DNA of 35,506 nt from CBFGTA01 sp965651595. GTDB lineage: Bacteria > Actinomycetota > Actinomycetes > S36-B12 > UBA10799. Made by a program: the position numbers and the translations under genes. The stretch spans positions 1 to 35,506 of the forward strand of contig CBFGTA010000011.1 of NCBI GenBank assembly GCA_965651595.1. The letters run 5' to 3'. Position 1 is the first letter of the stretch. The number at the start of each line of letters is the position of its first letter. The notes below the pieces were generated by a model. That model saw nothing but the letters and a program-made list of their open reading frames with translations, ran no database searches and had not been told where the DNA came from. Of this stretch, positions 1-7,517 are shown piece by piece.

Positions 1-1
1 G

Positions 2-1279
2 GGTGTTGCGTCGAATGCGATGACGGGCACGCCGGTGGCGCCGGAACCAACCCCAACCCCGGAACCTCCGGCACCAGGGGTGGTTGGTATGCACGTCTCG
101 TGGGCCGCATCCAAGGATGGCGATCAGAACTACTCGGTCGCTTACAGCACTAACGCCGAGGACTGGACTGACTTCCCGGCAGATTCTGAATGCGCAACGG
201 TAACTGGTTCCGGCAATCAGACGAGTTTCAGTTGTTTCGCAGGTGTGGCTGACGGCCTCAAGGTGGGCGTCGGCTACTACTTCCGGGTCTACGTGGTAAA
301 GGACGGAGCTCGATCAGAAAACCCCAGCACGTCAACGGAAGCGAGCAGCTTTCCTTCTTCTGCCAATGAGGTTCGGGGAATCTCCGCACAACCGCGGACA
401 GGGTCGCTCGGGTCAGCTTCTATCGGCGATGTGACGGCAGCGCCAAGAGGGCAACACAGCGTCATCGTCAACTCCTCGATCCGGTCCATGTGGCGGCAGT
501 TCAACGACCCGTACCGCATGTGCGTTGGACCGATCGGCAAAGCGATTGGTTGCATTCTCGTGTACTCAACCTCAGGCTGGAACACGAATAAGGTTACGCC
601 GAAGAAGTCGCACACTGCCCGCATCCGGGTAGCGGGCGTGGTCAACGGCCAGTCGTTCGGACAGCCGGCCGACGTTTCGTTCACAGGCCAGAAGTTCGCC
701 AAGCGCAACCCCCGTTCATTGACCATGTCGATCCGTTCGTCGTCACAACTGGGTTCCACGAACACGCGACTGCAGATGCGTCTTGACCCAGTTGGGCCGA
801 AGAAAACGCGTATCACTTACTCAATGAAGGCTACGGGGACTGGGTTCATGAGCCAGTTCGTCGGCCAGCAGAACTCTGCGGCAACTCAGCGGGGGATTGG
901 CGTGGATCTCAAGCGCGCCGCCCAAGTGCCCTATGCCGTTCCGGTCAACGTGCGACCCAAGATCAAGAAGTCGTCTGTCCGCGGCAAGCGTGCCTTGGTT
1001 CAGCTCAGAGTTCGGGGCGCCCAGAAGGTTCGTGGCAATGCCACAGTCTGGCAAGGCTCAAGAGCCCTGTGTGTAGCCAAGGTCAAGAACGGGAAGGCGA
1101 AATGCCGAGTAAATCTGTCGCGGTCGATCTATAAAGGACTGCTCGGCGGCAAGGCCACCGGCACCCGTGGTGCCACGCGAACTGTGCCGGTCACGGCGAC
1201 AGTAGTTGCCAACGGGCAGAAGTCCGGTGTCGGAGTCGCCGTGGCAGGATCGGGGCGGATCCACGTACCTGTCCGCTAG
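2..1279 (+). CDS. Secreted/surface protein with fibronectin type III domain (5'-truncated)
   Basis: The reading frame is open to the left edge. The first in-frame ATG (position 20) begins a Pro/Thr-rich linker (TPVAPEPTPTPEPPAPG) with no signal peptide, so the true start is most likely outside the window. Numbering from that ATG, residues about 22-110 read as a fibronectin type III fold: a W in strand B, regularly spaced Y residues, a cysteine pair (SEC...SFSC) and the YYFRVYVV strand, ending in a Ser/Thr-rich linker. The rest is beta-rich and basic, with a second small cysteine pair (ALCVAKVKNGKAKCRV) resembling an Ig-like repeat. No sortase motif or C-terminal membrane helix is visible, so it may be fully released or held by its unseen N-terminus. 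Function unknown; FN3 domains usually mediate binding to polymers or other proteins outside the cell. Confidence 0.7.
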   Translation, partial: GVASNAMTGTPVAPEPTPTPEPPAPGVVGMHVSWAASKDGDQNYSVAYSTNAEDWTDFPADSECATVTGSGNQTSFSCFAGVADGLKVGVGYYFRVYVVKDGARSENPSTSTEASSFPSSANEVRGISAQPRTGSLGSASIGDVTAAPRGQHSVIVNSSIRSMWRQFNDPYRMCVGPIGKAIGCILVYSTSGWNTNKVTPKKSHTARIRVAGVVNGQSFGQPADVSFTGQKFAKRNPRSLTMSIRSSSQLGSTNTRLQMRLDPVGPKKTRITYSMKATGTGFMSQFVGQQNSAATQRGIGVDLKRAAQVPYAVPVNVRPKIKKSSVRGKRALVQLRVRGAQKVRGNATVWQGSRALCVAKVKNGKAKCRVNLSRSIYKGLLGGKATGTRGATRTVPVTATVVANGQKSGVGVAVAGSGRIHVPVR

Positions 1280-1296
1280 CAGCGACGGCTAGCGGA
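1272..1296 (+). terminator. Hairpin at the stop codon of the FN3 gene
   Basis: Perfect 8-bp inverted repeat TCCGCTAG / CTAGCGGA with a 9-nt loop. The left arm contains the TAG stop codon. No T-tract follows, which is common for actinobacterial terminators. Terminator role is inferred from position. Confidence 0.45.
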
Positions 1297-1402
1297 TCCG
1301 CGCAATGGACCGAGCGGCCCCGAACACACCATACTGACGGGCACACAACACTGACTGGGCAGCTAAGGGGTTGTTCCAGAGACTGAAAGGTTTAGATGAC
1401 AC

Positions 1403-1564
1403 ATGGGAATCGGAACAAGTAGCTCGCGAACCGCGTCTGTCGTAGTGCCTGTCGGTGTTGCGGCACTGGCATTGGTGTTTGGTCTCGGTTGCGGCGACAG
1501 CACGGTTGAAGCCCCCAATGACCAGCCCGGAGAACCCAAGGCCACACCGACCGTCGTCAGTTAG
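1403..1564 (+). CDS. Candidate small lipoprotein (53 aa)
   Basis: The ATG opens a 53-residue frame: a short polar start (MGIGTSSSRTAS), a hydrophobic stretch (VVVPVGVAALALVFGL), then GC and a Pro-rich acidic tail ending TPTVVS. This is the plan of a lipoprotein precursor whose mature part is only about 24 residues. The Cys at 30 is preceded by G-L-G, an imperfect lipobox (L is expected at -3). A purine-rich GAAAGG lies 12 nt before the start, farther than usual. The gene sits between the FN3 gene and the convergent lgt, whose product would lipidate it if it is a lipoprotein. It is short enough to be chance, but the signal-peptide pattern makes it worth listing. Confidence 0.4.
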   Translation: MGIGTSSSRTASVVVPVGVAALALVFGLGCGDSTVEAPNDQPGEPKATPTVVS

Positions 1565-1604
1565 CGCCAACCCGTAGTCGCGCCCCTATCGCCAGAACGA
1601 CTGC

Positions 1605-2426
1605 TCAGTCGGAGATAGGTGAATGTTCGATGCCGGGCCTGACGCGGCCCATTGTGACGACGTAGGCCGCGCAGGCAGTGGCGGTAGCGGTTGAGACCCA
1701 GACATTGATACGCACACCACCGACCTCGGTGGCCCGGTCCACGCGGACGAATTCAAGTCCGCAGCGCAGCGCACTGTACAGGCCGAGCCACAGAGCGAAC
1801 GCGCGTCCGTGTCCGAGTTGCCCGTGCCGCCGAGCGACCATCACGATCGGCGAGATGACGACGGCGCCCAGTGACTCGTAGAGACCCACCGGATGGAACG
1901 TTGATTCGTGTTCGATGCCTTTTTCGCGGTGTTCTCGGTCGATCTCTTGGGACCAAGCCACACCGGTGGGACGTCCGTAGATTTCCTGGTTGAACCAGTT
2001 GCCGAGGCGCACTCCTATGACCACCCACACCATGTGGGGGGCCCAAGCGTCGAAGTAAACCGGCATCGGCACCCCACGCCGCCGACACACCACCCAGGAC
2101 CCGGCAGCGGCTCCGGCGATCGCTCCCCAGCTCCCGAGTCCACCCGAGCTCAGCCGCACCAACTCGCGCAGCCGGGCTGGTTGCAGAGACAGCAAGTCTC
2201 GGCGGCTGGTCGCCGCATGGTAGAGGCGCCCGCCAGCCAGGCCAGCTGGCAATCCGATGGTGGCTGTTTCCCGCACGAGCCGAGCGGGACCTCCTCGCTT
2301 GCGCAGACTTCGCTGAGCGAGGGTCGCGGCGAGCGTGATCCCTACTGCGACACACGTCGAGTAACCCGACACGCGCACCGGGCCGACTCGAATCCAAGGG
2401 CTAGGAGGCGGAGGGATACGCGGCAC
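1605..2426 (-). CDS. lgt: Prolipoprotein diacylglyceryl transferase
   Basis: 273-residue polytopic membrane protein that transfers diacylglycerol from phosphatidylglycerol to the lipobox cysteine of prelipoproteins. Family hallmarks are present: the N-terminal IPPPPSPWIRVGPVRV segment, GGRLYH (65-70), GGLGSWGA (95-102, the form usual in actinobacteria where proteobacteria have an HGG motif), GVRLGNWFNQE (138-148, the Lgt signature), FHPVGLYES (177-185) and an Arg near the last helix (R221 in ALRCGLEFVR). The GTG start shares one base with the upstream stop (TAGTG), so translation is probably coupled to the DCC gene. Actinobacterial lgt usually lies beside trp genes; here it follows an SDR and a DCC protein, so it may be a relocated or additional copy. 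Several probable client lipoproteins are encoded in this window. Confidence 0.93.
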   Translation of the reverse strand: MPRIPPPPSPWIRVGPVRVSGYSTCVAVGITLAATLAQRSLRKRGGPARLVRETATIGLPAGLAGGRLYHAATSRRDLLSLQPARLRELVRLSSGGLGSWGAIAGAAAGSWVVCRRRGVPMPVYFDAWAPHMVWVVIGVRLGNWFNQEIYGRPTGVAWSQEIDREHREKGIEHESTFHPVGLYESLGAVVISPIVMVARRHGQLGHGRAFALWLGLYSALRCGLEFVRVDRATEVGGVRINVWVSTATATACAAYVVTMGRVRPGIEHSPISD

Positions 2427-2848
2427 TAGTTCACCCTACGACACGCGGGCGTTCCGCCGGGAAGTTGATGACGGTGGCGAGCGACAGACGCGTAAACGCG
2501 TTCGGCCAGGGGCCTGGCGACAGGGTCAAGGAGGACCCGTCCAACGACTGGCCACGGTGATCGCGAGGTGCGCAACAGCGCGCCGATGGCGACTGCCCCG
2601 GTCGCGTGGCGGCGGTCGGGACGCACGAAAACCACCGACTCGTGACACCGCTCAACCGGTACTCCCAATGCCGCAAGATCGGCCCACTGCCAGGGGATCA
2701 GGGCCGCACGAGTGCGCAAATGGGGTGCGCCCCGAACCATGGTGGCCGTGCACATGGCGCAGTCGCCGTCGAACAGGAACACCCCTGGCAACTGAGCCCA
2801 GTCGGCAGGCAGGGCGCGCGCGTAAGGCAACTGCGGCGGGTGGGACAT
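2426..2848 (-). CDS. DCC-family thiol-disulfide oxidoreductase-like protein (DUF393)
   Basis: 140-residue protein of the DCC/YuxK family. Near the N-terminus it carries VFLFDGDCAMCTATM, the family hallmark in which D-x-D-C-x-x-C resembles a thioredoxin active site. The rest matches the family outline: LIPWQW, then a VFVRPD strand, then the terminal ARPLAERVYASVARHRHQLP. The ATG chosen lies one base after the SDR stop (TGACATG). A longer frame begins 25 codons earlier but would run far into the SDR gene. The gene is the middle member of a compact leftward operon SDR-DCC-lgt. Enzymatic activity has not been generally established for this family, so a redox role is inferred from the CxxC only. 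Confidence 0.85.
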   Translation of the reverse strand: MSHPPQLPYARALPADWAQLPGVFLFDGDCAMCTATMVRGAPHLRTRAALIPWQWADLAALGVPVERCHESVVFVRPDRRHATGAVAIGALLRTSRSPWPVVGRVLLDPVARPLAERVYASVARHRHQLPGGTPACRRVN

Positions 2849-2849
2849 G

Positions 2850-3611
2850 TCAGGTCGCGGTCCAGCCGCCGTCGCTGGTAATGATGGATCCGTTGATGTT
2901 GATGGCCGCGTCGCTGAGCACAAACGAAATTAGTTCGGCAATCTCGCTCGCCGCTGCCATGCGGCCAGCTCGGGGGAATGATCGCTGCAGCAGCGTTGCG
3001 AAGGATGCTTCGTCTGTCGGGCGGGCCCCGTGTTCGGCGATTCGCGTTTCGACCCCGCCGGGACAAATCGCGTTGCACCGCACGCCCTTGTCGCCGTAGA
3101 AGAAGGCGGTCGACTTGGTTAGCCCGTTGAGGGCGTGCTTACTGGCGGTGTAGGCTGCGCCCGCTGCACCACCGGTCAGCCCACCGATCGACGACACGTT
3201 CACGATCGATCCGTGCCCACGTTGTGTCATCGGTCCGATCACGGCGCGAGTCAGCCGCATGGGGGCCGTCACATTGATGTCCATGACGCGATTCCACAGT
3301 TCGTCGGTGACTGCGCCGACCGGCAGGAACTCGTCCATCACGCCAGCAACGTTGGCGAGTAGTTCGGGTGACCCGGCGGCCGATATGATCTCGTCGATAG
3401 TTGCTTCCTGCCGAATATCGCCCACGACGTGCCCGTGGTTCTGATCTGACGTTTCTTGCAGGAGTACTCGGGTTTCGTCGAGGGCGTCACCTTCGACGTC
3501 CGTTGCCACGACCCTGGCGCCACGTTCTGCCAGCAGCACCGCTGTGGCGCGGCCAATCCCGGACCCGGCTCCGGTCACGATTGCCGTTCTTCCCTCATGC
3601 ATGTGGGACAT
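2850..3611 (-). CDS. Short-chain dehydrogenase/reductase (SDR)
   Basis: 253-residue classical SDR. The NAD(P)-binding TGAGSGIG motif is at 13-20, NVAG at 87-90 (family norm NNAG), the catalytic Ser at about 140-141, and YTASK gives Tyr154 and Lys158. ICPGGVET follows the active site as in the family. An aspartate after the second beta strand (VVATDVE) suggests NAD over NADP. The start at 3611 is favoured over a Met 17 codons upstream because a GGAAGGGAG ribosome-binding site lies about 8 nt before it. It is the first gene of the SDR-DCC-lgt operon. Substrate cannot be deduced; the C-terminal SDGGWTAT is typical of 3-oxoacyl-ACP-reductase-like and alcohol dehydrogenase SDRs. Confidence 0.9.
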   Translation of the reverse strand: MSHMHEGRTAIVTGAGSGIGRATAVLLAERGARVVATDVEGDALDETRVLLQETSDQNHGHVVGDIRQEATIDEIISAAGSPELLANVAGVMDEFLPVGAVTDELWNRVMDINVTAPMRLTRAVIGPMTQRGHGSIVNVSSIGGLTGGAAGAAYTASKHALNGLTKSTAFFYGDKGVRCNAICPGGVETRIAEHGARPTDEASFATLLQRSFPRAGRMAAASEIAELISFVLSDAAININGSIITSDGGWTAT

Positions 3612-3705
3612 CGGATGGCTCCCTTCCTCGCAGCAAGCGTCGCAGTCCGGCTGCGCCGACATCAGACCGATTTACCCGGTGCGACATTTCTGGTCGTCTG
3701 ACAGC

Positions 3706-3737
3706 CAGCACCTGTGACTCTACTGCCGCTGGTGCTG
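3706..3737. repeat. Inverted repeat in the SDR/VOC divergent intergenic region
   Basis: CAGCACC, 18-nt spacer, GGTGCTG. It lies in the 281-bp gap (3612-3892) between divergent genes. The gap also holds a strong but unassigned Shine-Dalgarno-like TAGGAGGTGA at 3739-3748. It could be a regulatory site or chance; nothing else in the gap is convincing. Confidence 0.25.
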
Positions 3738-3892
3738 TTAGGAGGTGACTTTCGTAGGACATGGGTTTCAATCGGGGGACAAGCGGTTCGACTTTGTCGG
3801 TGGCTCCTGCCAAGATGAGGCCCACGCCGTCCACGTGCGCCAGAACCGACTGGTTGCGGGCGGCTCGTCAGAACCCGACTTGGAGGACTCCC

Positions 3893-4306
3893 GTGGCAAT
3901 TCACCCGTACATCATTTTCAGTGGCAACTGTCGGCAAGCCTTCGAGCACTATCAGCAGGTCTTGGGCGGGCAACTCGAATGGTCGAAATTCGCTGATGTT
4001 CCGGCTGACTCGCAGATGCCGGGAGCGGACCCGGAACAGATCATGCACGTCACCTTGTCCGGTGACGACATCATCCTTATGGGCTCGGATGACCCAACGG
4101 GAGACGACGGACCCAAGGTTGGCGTCGCGGTTGCCTTCGTCGGCACCGACATCGACAAGAACCGTGCCGTGTTCGATGGCTTGTCGGCTGGCGGCACAGT
4201 GGAGATGCCTTTCGGGCCCACGTTCTGGTCCCCTGGGTTCGGAATGTGTCGCGACCAGTTCGGTGTCCCTTGGATGGTTGACACCGAGCACACGAACCCG
4301 GAGTAG
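3893..4306 (+). CDS. VOC superfamily protein, PhnB-like (glyoxalase/bleomycin-resistance fold)
   Basis: 137-residue protein of the PhnB/3-demethylubiquinone-methyltransferase-like VOC group. It begins with the group's typical IHPYIIFSGNCRQAFEHYQQVLGG, has the central IMHVTLSGDDIILMGSD strand pair, and ends FGPTFWSPGFGMCRDQFGVPWMV, the family C-terminal pattern. The GTG start is chosen because GGAGG stands 6 nt upstream and conserved sequence begins directly after it; the same frame extends farther upstream without family similarity. Members are small dimeric proteins, often metal-binding, of mostly unknown substrate. It is transcribed divergently from the SDR operon and is followed by a hairpin, so it is probably monocistronic. 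Confidence 0.88.
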   Translation: MAIHPYIIFSGNCRQAFEHYQQVLGGQLEWSKFADVPADSQMPGADPEQIMHVTLSGDDIILMGSDDPTGDDGPKVGVAVAFVGTDIDKNRAVFDGLSAGGTVEMPFGPTFWSPGFGMCRDQFGVPWMVDTEHTNPE

Positions 4307-4312
4307 GCCTTC

Positions 4313-4341
4313 GCGACCGACGGTTCGACACGGTCGGTTGC
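4313..4341 (+). terminator. Hairpin after the VOC gene
   Basis: GCGACCGAC pairs with GTCGGTTGC (9 bp including one G-T) around an 11-nt loop, 6 nt after the stop codon. No clear T-run follows. Terminator role is inferred from position. Confidence 0.5.
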
Positions 4342-4385
4342 GCTCTGCCCCAGTGTTGAATCACCTCTTGGGCCGAGACCTGAAC

Positions 4386-4391
4386 TAGCAT
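4386..4391 (+). promoter_or_regulatory. -10 box TAGCAT, leaderless start
   Basis: TAGCAT ends 6 nt before the ATG at 4398, with no Shine-Dalgarno between. This implies transcription starting at or next to the start codon. Confidence 0.6.
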
Positions 4392-4397
4392 CGCGGG

Positions 4398-5531
4398 ATG
4401 GTGATCACCGATCGACTGCTGCCGGGGGACGCGTTGCTGCCTCGGTTCGTGCGGGACCATGCCCGCTGGTGGGTTCGTGGTACTGAGCTCGAGGTGAACG
4501 TCACCGACGCGGATGCGCTCGCCGATTCCGGTGAGGAACGTATCGGCTCCCACCGCAACACCCTGGCTCGCAGTCACTTTGGACTGGAGCCACGGCGTTT
4601 CGGGCAGCCGGACGGTGCGCCCGGATCTGCCTGGGGCCACGGCACTGTCGCGGCTTCTACGGCCCCCAATCTGGTCGACATCGTCGCATCGGCAGTGATC
4701 AACCTCGGTGACGATGGCATCTGCGTCACACGCCCGGTGGGTAGCCTCGCCTACCTCACTGACGGTGGCGAGCCTGACTGGCCGCTCGTGCGTGATTTCG
4801 ACGTCTGGTGCTATGTGTCGCCGCAAACGATGGCATCCATGCCGATCGCCCGATTGCACGGAATCGCCATGCGAGAGAGCTATCATGCGTTCACTCGGGC
4901 AGGCCTCACCGCGTCGATCAACCCACGTAACGATTTCGTATATCTATATGACCGGCACGGTCCCGCGCGGCTGTTCGAAATTAAGCTCGCCTCGACTGAC
5001 TGGCTGCACACGCGGCTGGCCCACTGCCGAATGAACTTCACGATGCGCTTCGAACGTCGGCCAGCGCACGCCTTGCACCCGCGCAAAGACTGGTCGGTGT
5101 ACGCGCCGTTTGAAAATCACTACCCCACCGCTGCAGCCGAACGAGTGTTCGCAGCGGCCATCGAATGCCTCACCCGCGCAGACGTTTTCGCAACAACAGT
5201 GCGGGCGTACCGGAACAACTTGTCCCAGGCTCTGAGCAGATTCGGCCTGACTATCGTCACTCAGGCGATACGAGATCCCCGCCACTTCGCTTGGTTGCGC
5301 ACCAAGACGCTGAAGGTAGCGGTGTTCCTGCACCACCTGCGCCGCGAACCGGATCGCCTGGAGGCGGCACATCGCTGCCTCAGAGTCGACTCAGGCAGCT
5401 TCGAATCGCCGCGACAGCGTGTGGCCGAACTCGAACGCCTCCTCGACGACCTGTTGGCAATGCGGACAGTCAGTGCCAGGGCTCTGATGGAGTGGACGGC
5501 GCCCTCGATGGTGGATACAGCCCTCCGCTAG
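4398..5531 (+). CDS. Unrecognised protein with a nucleotidyltransferase-like motif
   Basis: I do not recognise this 377-residue protein. No signal peptide or membrane helix is apparent. Residues 111-141 hold the one suggestive motif: hydrophobic-G-S (115-116), a linker, then D-F-D-V-W (D133, D135), followed by CYVSP. This resembles the G-S ... D-x-D metal site of the DNA-polymerase-beta-like nucleotidyltransferase fold, and D-x-D-x-W is reminiscent of class I adenylate cyclases. The linker is longer than usual. Residues 150-220 are rich in aromatic, His and Arg residues (RESYHAF, NDFVYLYDRHGPARLFEIK). The C-terminal 120 residues look all-helical (LERLLDDLLAMRTVSARALMEW). It is a separate unit: hairpin and -10 box upstream, convergent ABC exporter downstream. 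Coding is supported by its length and typical codon usage. Confidence 0.75.
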   Translation: MVITDRLLPGDALLPRFVRDHARWWVRGTELEVNVTDADALADSGEERIGSHRNTLARSHFGLEPRRFGQPDGAPGSAWGHGTVAASTAPNLVDIVASAVINLGDDGICVTRPVGSLAYLTDGGEPDWPLVRDFDVWCYVSPQTMASMPIARLHGIAMRESYHAFTRAGLTASINPRNDFVYLYDRHGPARLFEIKLASTDWLHTRLAHCRMNFTMRFERRPAHALHPRKDWSVYAPFENHYPTAAAERVFAAAIECLTRADVFATTVRAYRNNLSQALSRFGLTIVTQAIRDPRHFAWLRTKTLKVAVFLHHLRREPDRLEAAHRCLRVDSGSFESPRQRVAELERLLDDLLAMRTVSARALMEWTAPSMVDTALR

Positions 5532-5566
5532 CTGTCATTCAACCTCGCCCTCCCAGGCAGTGACCG

Positions 5567-5590
5567 AGCCGGGACGTCGCTAGCCCGGCT
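5567..5590. terminator. Shared hairpin between convergent genes
   Basis: AGCCGGG / CCCGGCT, 7 bp with a 10-nt loop, between two genes that converge. It overlaps the stop codon of the ABC exporter. It may act as a bidirectional terminator; no T-tract. Confidence 0.45.
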
Positions 5591-7427
5591 GGTGTTCGCC
5601 GTGCTGGAGGGCCCAGAGTTGGGCGTAGGACCCTTCGCTGCTCAGCAGTGCCGCTGGCGGACCAAACTCCACAACCCGGCCGCGGTCGAGTACCGCGACT
5701 GCGTCCGCCCGCTGCACCGTGCTGACCCGGTGAGCGATCACCACACAAGTCCGGTCATGCATGAGTGCTTCCAGGGCGGATTGGACGACGAGTTCAGAGG
5801 CCGAGTCGAGAGCGTTGGTTGCCTCGTCGAGCAATAGAATGCTCGGGTCCGCCAAGAACGCCCGGGCGAGAGCGATGCGTTGCCGCTGACCGCCTGACAG
5901 GGACACGCCGCGCTCACCGACGCGGGTGTCCAAACCGCGGGGCAGATCGTCGACGAACTCCCACACGTGCGCCGCCGTGACGGCGGCCTGTACGTCTGCG
6001 TCGCTCGCGGCTGGCCGACCGAGACGAATGTTGTCGCGCACAGTTCCCGACAGCAGGTTCACTTCCTGGGGGACGGTGGCCATCAGCGACCGCACCCGCG
6101 CCAGGGGGAGCCCGCCGATGGGCACCCCGTCAATCAAGATGTGGCCATGATCGGGTTGGTAGAAGCGGGCCAGGAGTTGCACCATCGTGGATTTGCCGGC
6201 ACCTGATGCCCCGACCAGGGCGATTGTCGACCCGCCCTCGATGTCGACGGTGACGTCATCCAGGGCGGGGTCGTTTCGACCCGGATAGGTGAACGTGACG
6301 TTCGCGAACCGGATCGACGGGCTTGGTGGTCGAGTTCCCGCTGCGGGCTGCGAATCCAGACCAACTCCGCCAGGAGTGCCGCCGTGGGACTGGTCCTGCA
6401 CGGCGTGTGCGTCGCCGTCGCCCTCAGATGGTTCTTCGAGGAGTTCGAAGACGCGCTCGGCGGAACCCAGCCCGCTTTGCAGAGTGGACCAGCGGTTGAC
6501 GAGGCCGACGCTGCCGCGAGTGACGAGAGCCCCGTATAGCAGGAACGCCACGAGGTCCCCGGCGCTGAGCGAACCGGCTTCCACTAGGCGGCCACCCCAC
6601 CAGACGACCACAATCAGAGTCAGCGAGAAGACCAGGCCCATGCCTGCTGACCAGACCGCCCGCACGCGCGCCCGCCGCTGCCCGACTTCCACGACCTCAC
6701 CTGTGGCCTGCCAATACCTCTCGTTGACGTCGGCTTCGGCGCCGAACAGTTTGATAACCCGCACTTCGCTGATCGATTCGACGGCCAGGGCGTTGGAGCG
6801 GGCGGTGAGGTCTTGGTAGCGGCGGCTGAGTCGACGGACCTTCTTCCCGAAGGAGTAGGCCAGCACGCCCGCCACCGGAATGATCGCGACGATCGCCACA
6901 GCGAGTACAGGGCTAATGACGAACAGCAGGATGGTCGCCCCAACGGTCGTCACCAGTGATGCGGCAACGGCCGGGGCAGCCCCGGTTGTCGAACTGTGGA
7001 TCGCTCCTGCGTCCGACATCAAACGAGATGTCACCTCACCCGTGGCCTGACGATCGAAGAAGCCCACTGGCAATCGCAGCAGCTTGGAAAACAATGCCGA
7101 CCGTAGGGAACGAACCACTCCCTGACCCACGCGACTCATGACCACGGCGCGCACCACACTCAACAAGGCCTGCGCCACGAACACCCCGGCCAACGCAAGT
7201 ACGAACGTGGACAGCACCGCCCCCAAGTTGCCGTCAGCGGCTGCGTTGACGAGTTCACCGACCAGGAACGGGTACACCAATCCCAGACCCGACCCGATCA
7301 AGGCGATCACGAAGGCCAGAACCAGCCATCCCCAGTACGGGCGGCTGTGCCCGCGCAACACCCGCAGGTAGCGCCATTGATCGCTCCAGGGACGCTCGCC
7401 CGAGTGGCGATCTGAACGGGAGATCAC
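5580..7427 (-). CDS. ABC-type exporter, fused membrane and ATPase domains
   Basis: 615-residue half-transporter of the MsbA/LmrA type (type IV exporter). Residues about 30-320 form the six-helix membrane domain with an intracellular loop FFDRQATGEVTSRL (123-136). The ATPase domain follows: A-loop Tyr in FTYPG, Walker A GASGAGKST (406-414), Q-loop Q454, signature LSGGQ (510-514), Walker B ILLLDE (530-535) and switch His566. All catalytic residues are intact, so a homodimer is expected to be active. Residues about 335-370 form a long Gly/Asp/Ser-rich linker. The GTG start is supported by a -10 box exactly 6 nt upstream. Substrate unknown: lipids, drugs and peptides are all possible. It stands alone on this strand, divergent from a nucleotidyltransferase-like gene. 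Confidence 0.92.
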   Translation of the reverse strand: MISRSDRHSGERPWSDQWRYLRVLRGHSRPYWGWLVLAFVIALIGSGLGLVYPFLVGELVNAAADGNLGAVLSTFVLALAGVFVAQALLSVVRAVVMSRVGQGVVRSLRSALFSKLLRLPVGFFDRQATGEVTSRLMSDAGAIHSSTTGAAPAVAASLVTTVGATILLFVISPVLAVAIVAIIPVAGVLAYSFGKKVRRLSRRYQDLTARSNALAVESISEVRVIKLFGAEADVNERYWQATGEVVEVGQRRARVRAVWSAGMGLVFSLTLIVVVWWGGRLVEAGSLSAGDLVAFLLYGALVTRGSVGLVNRWSTLQSGLGSAERVFELLEEPSEGDGDAHAVQDQSHGGTPGGVGLDSQPAAGTRPPSPSIRFANVTFTYPGRNDPALDDVTVDIEGGSTIALVGASGAGKSTMVQLLARFYQPDHGHILIDGVPIGGLPLARVRSLMATVPQEVNLLSGTVRDNIRLGRPAASDADVQAAVTAAHVWEFVDDLPRGLDTRVGERGVSLSGGQRQRIALARAFLADPSILLLDEATNALDSASELVVQSALEALMHDRTCVVIAHRVSTVQRADAVAVLDRGRVVEFGPPAALLSSEGSYAQLWALQHGEHQPG

Positions 7428-7433
7428 GAGTCG

Positions 7434-7439
7434 ACTCTA
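7434..7439 (-). promoter_or_regulatory. -10 box TAGAGT of the ABC exporter, leaderless start
   Basis: On the minus strand TAGAGT-CGACTC-GTG places the box 6 nt before the start codon. Confidence 0.6.
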
Positions 7440-7505
7440 GCCCTGAGGTCGGTGATTCCTGCGTGTTGCCGGCACCGGCACGCACATTCCGATAATCGGC
7501 CGCCC

Positions 7506-7511
7506 TATGAT
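7506..7511 (+). promoter_or_regulatory. -10 box TATGAT, leaderless start
   Basis: TATGAT, close to the sigma-70 consensus TATAAT, ends 6 nt before the GTG at 7518. It decides that start over an earlier in-frame start at 7452 and a later ATG at 7539. Confidence 0.65.
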
Positions 7512-7517
7512 CGGCTC

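Noticed and set aside
3739..3748. Strong Shine-Dalgarno-like TAGGAGGTGA on the plus strand
   Set aside because: No frame starting at the right distance encodes anything recognisable. The real VOC start at 3893 has its own GGAGG.
3595..3834. 79-codon minus-strand frame upstream of the SDR gene
   Set aside because: Overlaps the SDR start and its ribosome-binding site, has no recognisable motif, and the SDR start at 3611 is well supported.
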